Assembly: GCF_900141935.1 (NCBI RefSeq)
Contig: NZ_FQYX01000026.1
Location: 1-59,580, forward strand
Length of the DNA: 59,580 nt
Origin: Arenibacter nanhaiticus
Lineage (GTDB): Bacteria > Bacteroidota > Bacteroidia > Flavobacteriales > Flavobacteriaceae
Direction: 5' to 3'
The position numbers and the translations under genes were made by a program. The notes under the pieces are model-generated. The model saw only the letters and a list, made by a program, of their open reading frames with translations, did not search any database and was not told the DNA's origin. Below, piece after piece: positions 53,883-59,580 of this stretch. The stretch's first letter is position 1. Each line of letters starts with the position of its first letter.

Positions 53883-55037
53883 ATGAAAAAAAAACTCATC
53901 AGAATCACAACCGTCCCCGCCTCCCTTGGAGGACTTCTCACTGGTCAGCTAAAATACGTGTCCGGAAACTATGAGGTGGTCGGTATTGCTTCCTATGAGA
54001 ATGGATTATTGGACAAAATGGGGAAACAAGAAGGAATTCGGGTGATCCCCGTTGAAATGACACGTACCATATCTCCCCTAAAAGATTTAAAAGCAACTTG
54101 GCAGATCTATAAAATCTTAAAAAAAGAGAAACCCTTTATGGTCCATACCCATACTCCCAAAGCAGGTACCCTAGGAATGTTTGCTGCGTTTTTGGCCAGA
54201 GTACCTCATCGCATGCATACAATAGCCGGAATGCCTCTATTAGAAGCTAGAGGCAGTAAAAGATTATTGTTGGACTACGTTGAAAAAATCACCTATTCCT
54301 GTGCTACCATGATTTACCCCAATTCTTTTGGTTTAAAGGAAATCATAATACAAAATAAATATACCACCCCAAACAAAATAAAGGTTATTGGTAATGGTAG
54401 TTCTAATGGGATTGACACCAGTCAATTTGATCCTAAAACTGTTAATGAATCCGAAAAAGAAAAACTCCGTAAAAAATTGGGCATTGGTTTAAACGATATT
54501 GTCTATGTGTTCGTTGGTCGAATGGTTACCGATAAAGGTGTCAATGAATTAGTCTACGCCTTTTCTAAACTGAATACTTCTTATCAAAACACCAAATTAA
54601 TACTGGTAGGCCCCTATGAAAAAGAACTTGATCCCCTATGGAAAGATACAGAGCAAATGATTTCATCCAATCCCAATATAATAGGAGTGGGTTACCAAAC
54701 AGACGTACGTCCGTTTTTTGCTATTTCTGATGCCTTAACCTTCCCTAGTTACAGAGAGGGGTTTCCCAATGTGGTCATGCAAGCCGGAGCAATGGGCATC
54801 CCGTCTATAGTTTCGGATATTAATGGATGCAATGAAATCATAAAGGAAGGATTAAATGGTTTTATTGTTCCCGCTAAAAATATCGAGAAATTAGCCGACG
54901 CCATGGAACTTCTGTATAATAGAAAAAAAGAAAATATTTTATTTGATGAAAAGCAAATTCGTGAAATGATCGCCAAAAAATATGATAGACAAACGATTTG
55001 GGAAGAAGTCTTAAAGGAGTACAACTCCCTAAGGTAA
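53883..55037 (+). CDS. Glycosyltransferase family 4 (PglA/CapM-like)
   Basis: A 384-aa GT-B enzyme starting MKKKLIRITTVPASLGGLLTGQL; the ATG is 2 bp after the asnB stop, and the longer frame overlapping asnB is rejected. HTHTPKAGTLGMFAAFLARVPHRMHTIAGMP, VFVGRMVTDKGVNEL and YREGFPNVVMQAGAMGIPSIVSDINGCNEII are typical of transferases adding the second sugar to an undecaprenyl-linked amino sugar. Confidence 0.9.
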   Translation: MKKKLIRITTVPASLGGLLTGQLKYVSGNYEVVGIASYENGLLDKMGKQEGIRVIPVEMTRTISPLKDLKATWQIYKILKKEKPFMVHTHTPKAGTLGMFAAFLARVPHRMHTIAGMPLLEARGSKRLLLDYVEKITYSCATMIYPNSFGLKEIIIQNKYTTPNKIKVIGNGSSNGIDTSQFDPKTVNESEKEKLRKKLGIGLNDIVYVFVGRMVTDKGVNELVYAFSKLNTSYQNTKLILVGPYEKELDPLWKDTEQMISSNPNIIGVGYQTDVRPFFAISDALTFPSYREGFPNVVMQAGAMGIPSIVSDINGCNEIIKEGLNGFIVPAKNIEKLADAMELLYNRKKENILFDEKQIREMIAKKYDRQTIWEEVLKEYNSLR

Positions 55038-55151
55038 TTGTAGAGGTCTTTAATTGTTATTCAATAGAAACTTACGCTTAACTCTTGTCTTGTTTATAAA
55101 AAATATAACTTTTTCAAATTATGGCATTTAAATTAAAGCACACAAGTTTTC

Positions 55152-55751
55152 ATGAAGAATTCTAAAATCGACACTAGTATCAACTGGGCCATCCTCTGTA
55201 CTGGATGGGGCAGAAATGCTACGGATTTAATTGAAGCTTATACGAATGGAGCCTTAAAGGCCTCCAAAATAAAGGTTGTTATCTATGAAAGTGAACCCTG
55301 CGGCGCTGCTGAAATTGCTAAAATATATCGAATACCAACATTTCAAATTCAGCGTAAAGATTTTTCTTCCTCCTCTGAATATCAACAAAACATAATCCAT
55401 GTTCTACAGAATCATAAAATTGATTTTTTATTCTTATTAAATTACAAGTACCTCATTCAAAAAGAGATGCTCTTAGCATTTCCTAAAAGGATTTTAAACA
55501 TCCATCCTTCTTTATTTCCCAGTTTTTTAGGAACTAAAACTGCCATACAAGACGCTATTTCCTATGGCGTTAAAATAACAGGAATCACCACCCACATCAT
55601 TGACCATGAATATGATAAGGGAATTATTATTTGTCAACATCCCATAAAAGTAAAATCTAATGATACTTTTGATTCCCTTTATCCAAAGTTTGTAAAAAAC
55701 GGAATTAAAATAATATTAAAAACCATTCGGAAAATCGAAAAGAACATTTAA
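55152..55751 (+). CDS. PurN-like formyltransferase-fold enzyme
   Basis: A 199-aa protein with the glycinamide-ribonucleotide-transformylase fold. The catalytic His and partner Asp are in ILNIHPSLFPSFLG and HIIDHEYDKGIIICQ. The nucleotide loop is TGWGRNATDLIEAY rather than the purine enzyme's SGNGSNLQ, so the substrate probably differs. This is the second formyltransferase-type gene in the locus and lies beside the sugar-transfer genes. N-formylation of an amino sugar is the reasonable guess. Confidence 0.75.
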   Translation: MKNSKIDTSINWAILCTGWGRNATDLIEAYTNGALKASKIKVVIYESEPCGAAEIAKIYRIPTFQIQRKDFSSSSEYQQNIIHVLQNHKIDFLFLLNYKYLIQKEMLLAFPKRILNIHPSLFPSFLGTKTAIQDAISYGVKITGITTHIIDHEYDKGIIICQHPIKVKSNDTFDSLYPKFVKNGIKIILKTIRKIEKNI

Positions 55752-55940
55752 ATCCCATATAGTTGTTTAAATAAAATGCTCCCTCCCTACTTCTAATTAT
55801 TCGGATTGCAGTCCGAAGACACCACTTATCAAGAACAATCTATAATTCATCGGAATTAATCTACCGTAACGATAATTTCCTTTAAATTACCTTATAGTTC
55901 GTTCTGTTGAAAGGTACAAACACCCACATTCAAACCACTT

Positions 55941-56573
55941 ATGTATAAGCGATTCTTTAAAAGAACTTTAGATCTTTTTCTGTCAACAATTGGATTCATA
56001 GTCCTTTTGCCGCTTTCATTTGTAATTTTTTTAGTACTGTATATTTCTAACGAAGGAAAACCAATTTTTCTTCAGCCCAGACCTGGTAAAAACGAAAAAA
56101 TATTTTACATTTTTAAGTTTAAAACTATGAACGATAAAAAGGATTTACAAGGAAAACTACTTCCGGATGAGAAAAGAATCACCAAATTTGGTGCCTTTTT
56201 ACGAAAAACATCTTTAGATGAAATTCCACAATTATTAAATATCATAAAAGGCGAAATGAGCCTTATAGGCCCACGCCCATTGCGAGTACGTTACCTTCCC
56301 TATTATACAAAGGAAGAACAACTTAGACATAGCATAAGACCTGGTATAACAGGTTTGGCTCAAATTTCTGGCAGAAATTTGTTGAATTGGGACGATCGTT
56401 TACAAAAGGATGTAGAATATGTTAAAAACATCTCCTTTGCTCTTGATTTTAAAATATTGGTACAAACATTTTTAAAAGTAATTGCCGCCAAAGATATTGC
56501 CTTGGATTCCGATTCAGGCATGATAGATTTTGATGTTCTACGTAAAGCGTCCATTCAAAACAAAGACAACTAA
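55941..56573 (+). CDS. Initiating sugar-1-phosphate transferase (PglC/WcaJ C-domain type)
   Basis: A 210-aa bacterial sugar transferase. It has one N-terminal membrane-inserted helix (TIGFIVLLPLSFVIFLVLYI) and the core motifs PIFLQPRPGKNEKIFYIFKFKTMND, LRKTSLDEIPQLLNIIKGEMSLIGPRPL, and RPGITGLAQISGRNLLNWDDRLQ. It transfers a sugar phosphate (perhaps the amino sugar made by the dehydratase/aminotransferase pair) to undecaprenyl phosphate and starts the repeat unit. The short form without extra TM domain matches PglC. Confidence 0.93.
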   Translation: MYKRFFKRTLDLFLSTIGFIVLLPLSFVIFLVLYISNEGKPIFLQPRPGKNEKIFYIFKFKTMNDKKDLQGKLLPDEKRITKFGAFLRKTSLDEIPQLLNIIKGEMSLIGPRPLRVRYLPYYTKEEQLRHSIRPGITGLAQISGRNLLNWDDRLQKDVEYVKNISFALDFKILVQTFLKVIAAKDIALDSDSGMIDFDVLRKASIQNKDN

Positions 56574-56644
56574 AGCAACTAGTTATTTCTTGTTTTAAGT
56601 GTAAAAGTGTTTTTAGAATAAGTTCACCTTAACTCAAAACATAT

Positions 56645-57874
56645 ATGAAAAACAATCCGTTTACTTCTCCAACATTTGTGACCACTTGGTTAAAACATTT
56701 TACGAGTTTTAAGGAACAATATTCGTTTAGTTTTATTGATGATTTATCCTTTATTAAAAATAAAAAACTCCCCGTATTCATCAATATTGGTAAAAATTGG
56801 ACCAAGGCAATGTCTTATTCCATAAGTCCAGATCCTGAAAGTGTTCCTAAAAATAAGGTTCTTTTAATTTACGATATCCCAAACTATGTCATCCCAAATA
56901 AATTGACCGCCGGTGGCCCTATAAAGACTCATAAGGTAAGGCAATACGAAGGTTTTTTAGCAAACCTATCTGGTTTTAAAACCTTGGACGAATATATGCA
57001 AGATCGGTTCGATTCAAAAAGCAGGTATAATTTTAGAAAAAACAAGAAAAAGCTCACTCAATGCTTCCATATTAATGAATCCATATATTTTGGTTCTATA
57101 ACCAAAGATGAATATGATGCTGTATTCAAAAGCTTTCATAGCCTGTTAAAAAAAACCTTTTTAGAGAAACAAGTCAGCACTAATATTTTGGAAAAATGGG
57201 ATTATTACTACGAATTGGTATACCCCATGATCCTTGAAAAAAAAGCCTCCCTATATGTTTTGCGAAATGAAGATGAACCAATATGCATTGCTTTAAACTT
57301 CCATTCTGAAGACATTTCCTTCTTGTTTTTCTCTGTTTATGACAGTGATTATTCCAAATTTGGAATTGGTTATATGTCCGTTATGAAATGCATAGAATGG
57401 TGTATAGAAAACAATTTCAAAGGTTATGATTTTTCTAAGGGCTATTTTCATTATAAAAAAAGGTGGTCTAATGTAATTTACAATTTCGATTATCACATTT
57501 TATACGATTCAAAAAGCATAACCGCTAGCTTCCTGGCTTTTTTCATGTCCAATTATTTTAGATGGAAACAAATACTAAGGGAGAAAAATTTGAACAAAGC
57601 CTTCAATAAAGTACTATTTCATCTTAAAAACAAAGAAAAAATTGATGATAAATATCCAGGTTTTCAATTTGGACCCAAAACCGAATTAAGTGACTCACAC
57701 CAATTTAACAAATTAAATTTCAAATCCTGCGAATATGCATTCTTACGAAAACCTATATATGAATTCATTTATAAAACCGGCTTTCACATAAAAGATATTA
57801 AGGTTACCGAATCTCAGGGCTCCTTTTGGGTAATAGGCCAAGATAAAATGCAAAAAATAATGATTAACAACTAA
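56645..57874 (+). CDS. GNAT/FemAB-like acyl- or aminoacyltransferase, copy 1
   Basis: A 409-aa protein with a double-GNAT layout. The conserved core is EKWDYYYELVYPMILEKKASLYV, then VYDSDYSKFGIGYMSVMKCIEWCIENN and YDFSKGYFHYKKRW, the Acetyltransf_6 pattern used in FemAB-like and BioF2-like enzymes. The substrate is unknown; acylation of the polysaccharide or its precursors is a guess from context. A paralog follows 194 bp downstream. Confidence 0.75.
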   Translation: MKNNPFTSPTFVTTWLKHFTSFKEQYSFSFIDDLSFIKNKKLPVFINIGKNWTKAMSYSISPDPESVPKNKVLLIYDIPNYVIPNKLTAGGPIKTHKVRQYEGFLANLSGFKTLDEYMQDRFDSKSRYNFRKNKKKLTQCFHINESIYFGSITKDEYDAVFKSFHSLLKKTFLEKQVSTNILEKWDYYYELVYPMILEKKASLYVLRNEDEPICIALNFHSEDISFLFFSVYDSDYSKFGIGYMSVMKCIEWCIENNFKGYDFSKGYFHYKKRWSNVIYNFDYHILYDSKSITASFLAFFMSNYFRWKQILREKNLNKAFNKVLFHLKNKEKIDDKYPGFQFGPKTELSDSHQFNKLNFKSCEYAFLRKPIYEFIYKTGFHIKDIKVTESQGSFWVIGQDKMQKIMINN

Positions 57875-58068
57875 GTAATAACCGCTGAACCATTTATAAT
57901 TAGCCAAACTTTCATTCTTAGGTTGAATCTGATAAAATTGTAAGATTAAAGGCAGATAAAGTGAACGCTTAAAAATAATAGGTTCATACTTTAAAAAAAT
58001 TAGATAGCTCTAGTTAGGGAATGCCTGTAACTTGACCTACCTATTGATCACAATAAAAAAAGTCACTA

Positions 58069-59268
58069 ATGGATACTCCCTTTAATTCGGACTGGTTTGT
58101 GAGTACATGGCTAAAACATTTTAAAAATTCCATTCCTCCCAAACAGTTTGAATTTATTAATGGAGTACGATTTTATAAACACAAATACTTGCCACTGTAC
58201 ACCAATATCGATAAGAATTTGACAAAAGGATTTGATTATACCATCGATCCCAAAAAAATAAAAAAAAGCAATAATGTATTTCTTATTTACGATATACCAT
58301 CTTATTATAATACCCCTTCAATAAAAGATTTAAAGTATTTAAAATCTAATCATATACCCCAATACAATGGTTATTTAACCACAATAAAAAAATACAGTTG
58401 TATTGATAATTTCTTGGAATTAAACTTCAGCAAATCTGTGAGAAAGCTGCTCAGGAAACGTGAAAATCGTATAACGAAAAGTTTCAATATAAGTTCAAAA
58501 ATGTTTTATGGTGCCATAGATATAAACTCTTATAATACTCTATTTGATAGACTTTTTGAATTACTAACCAAACGCTTTGAAGAAAAACAAACTAACTATC
58601 ACATAATATCTAAATGGGATTATATCAAAGAATTAACATATCCTATGATACTAAACAAAGAAGCAGCTTTGTTTGTCATGTATGATGACTCTGAACCCAT
58701 AGCCATGCAATTATGTTTCCAGCATCAAAAAAAATTAATTGGTGCTATTCCTGTTTATGATACGGACTATTCTAAATATGGCTTAGGAAATATATTAACG
58801 TTTAAGGTAATAGAATGGTGCATAAAAAATGATATGCACATATTTGATTCCTCTAAGGGAGATAATGGCATAAAGAAACAAATTAGCGACATTGTATATC
58901 GCTTTGAGTTTCATGTCTTATACAACCCCAGATCAGTTACCTCGAATTTGGTAGCCCTTAGTATTACCTCTCTTTTCAGAAGTAAACAATATTTACGTAA
59001 AAGAAACTTACATACTTATTATCACCTTACAAGATTTAAATTGGAAAAAATCTTGGGAAATCATCAACTCAATCAATTAAATTATGAGATTGTTAAGGAA
59101 GAATTCGACATTACAAAGGTGAAAGATATTTTGCCCATTAATTATAAGGAAAGAAAATTTTCGTTTTTAAACAGAATGGTTTGTGATTTTCTTTATTCTT
59201 CTCTCGAAAAGAAAGATGATGTGAAACTTTATAAAAATGTAATAGCTACGATTTCGTCTGACAGTTAA
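58069..59268 (+). CDS. GNAT/FemAB-like acyl- or aminoacyltransferase, copy 2
   Basis: A 399-aa paralog of the preceding gene: both start with a T/N-SxxxFVxTWLKHF block and share SKWDYIKELTYPMILNKEAALFV, VYDTDYSKYGLGN, KVIEWCIKND and FDSSKGD. It ends about 10 residues shorter, only 8 bp from the stop of an incoming IS481 transposase, so its last codons may have been replaced by the IS end. Last gene of the polysaccharide locus in this window. Confidence 0.75.
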   Translation: MDTPFNSDWFVSTWLKHFKNSIPPKQFEFINGVRFYKHKYLPLYTNIDKNLTKGFDYTIDPKKIKKSNNVFLIYDIPSYYNTPSIKDLKYLKSNHIPQYNGYLTTIKKYSCIDNFLELNFSKSVRKLLRKRENRITKSFNISSKMFYGAIDINSYNTLFDRLFELLTKRFEEKQTNYHIISKWDYIKELTYPMILNKEAALFVMYDDSEPIAMQLCFQHQKKLIGAIPVYDTDYSKYGLGNILTFKVIEWCIKNDMHIFDSSKGDNGIKKQISDIVYRFEFHVLYNPRSVTSNLVALSITSLFRSKQYLRKRNLHTYYHLTRFKLEKILGNHQLNQLNYEIVKEEFDITKVKDILPINYKERKFSFLNRMVCDFLYSSLEKKDDVKLYKNVIATISSDS

Positions 59269-59276
59269 GAGTTTTT

Positions 59277-59580
59277 TTAGGCATTTTGACTCTTGGAATA
59301 ATTTTGGTTTAGGGGCTCGTTTGGAGCCCCCTGACCATTCCAGTCGTCGGACAGGTTATTCCTGACAGGTTGGTCTCCACCAGAGCCTGTTTCCGCTTTA
59401 CCTGCCTCTAATAAAGGTACAATTTTATCGGATTGTAAATCCAACATTTTTTCATCAGCCAAATATTTGCTGTCCAGTAGGGTCTGCATCGGTGTTTTTC
59501 CAAAACAGTGCTTTCCTGTGTGGGTTCTTTCATTATTGTAATACTGCAACCAGCCATCCAGATCTACCTGTATTTCTTCA
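59277..59580 (-). CDS. IS481-type transposase, C-terminal part, runs off the window
   Basis: The frame is open to the window edge (EEIQVDLDGWLQYYNNERTHTG, then GKTPMQTLLDSKYLADEKML), the characteristic rve C-terminus of Bacteroidetes IS481-family transposases. The tail (LEAGKAETGSGGDQPVRNNL) is also typical. The catalytic D, D, E residues would lie upstream, beyond base 59580. Codon use is more GC-rich than the polysaccharide genes beside it. Confidence 0.85.
   Translation of the reverse strand, partial: EEIQVDLDGWLQYYNNERTHTGKHCFGKTPMQTLLDSKYLADEKMLDLQSDKIVPLLEAGKAETGSGGDQPVRNNLSDDWNGQGAPNEPLNQNYSKSQNA

Noticed and set aside
1-59580. CRISPR arrays, tRNA and rRNA genes
   Set aside because: No regularly spaced repeats and no T-loop/cloverleaf patterns found on either strand by reading; a dedicated scan was not possible.

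Overview
The window looks like a chromosomal stretch of a marine-type flavobacterium (Bacteroidetes). It is AT-rich. Several promoters carry the Bacteroidetes -7 element TAnnTTTG, and the protein families (Wzc/Wza/CpsB, SLBB lipoproteins, PhnA, Rnk-like GreA/B domain, TupA-like ATP-grasp) have a flavobacterial flavour. Both edges lie in insertion sequences: base 1 is the terminal base of an IS3-family element, and the last 304 bases are an IS481-type transposase running off the end. This may be a contig bounded by repeats.

Left, 1-5.3 kb, is a worn accessory region. It holds an IS3-family element with a -1 frameshift signal, a helicase gene cut off by that element, an N-terminally truncated tyrosine recombinase, and an intact Fic AMP-transferase. 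The Fic promoter carries two matching 29-bp dyads. From 5.3 to 13.7 kb there are scattered single genes (esterase with TPRs, Rnk-like factor, an 857-aa secreted hydrolase flanked by about 57-bp direct repeats, small hypotheticals) separated by long gene-poor spacers.

Middle, 13.9-24.2 kb, contains a CLC-F fluoride/proton antiporter under what looks like a fluoride riboswitch, and a Wadjet/MksFEB-type operon jetA-jetB-jetC with no jetD. It also has phnA, an MFS transporter, a decayed MFS remnant and two copies, in opposite orientation, of an 89-nt structured repeat placed just 3' of genes.

Right, 24.2-59.3 kb, starts with an ATP-grasp/GNAT pair and then becomes a large Wzx/Wzy-type acidic exopolysaccharide locus. 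Minus-strand genes give CpsB-opposed Wzc kinase, Wza, a CapD-type dehydratase, a DegT aminotransferase, a formyltransferase and a polysaccharide deacetylase. A plus-strand lipoprotein polysaccharide lyase sits between them. After an IS4-family insertion with an 11-bp target duplication, a long plus-strand run follows: UDP-GlcA 4-epimerase, UDP-HexNAc 4-epimerase, two UDP-sugar dehydrogenases, Wzx, Wzy, four GT4 glycosyltransferases, a TupA-like ATP-grasp protein, an asparagine-synthase-like amidotransferase, a PurN-like formyltransferase, the initiating sugar phosphotransferase and two tandem GNAT/FemAB-like proteins. Together they predict a uronic-acid-rich polymer with amidated and N-formylated sugars, exported through Wza/Wzc and possibly trimmed by the locus's own lyase. 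No CRISPR array, rRNA or tRNA was seen.
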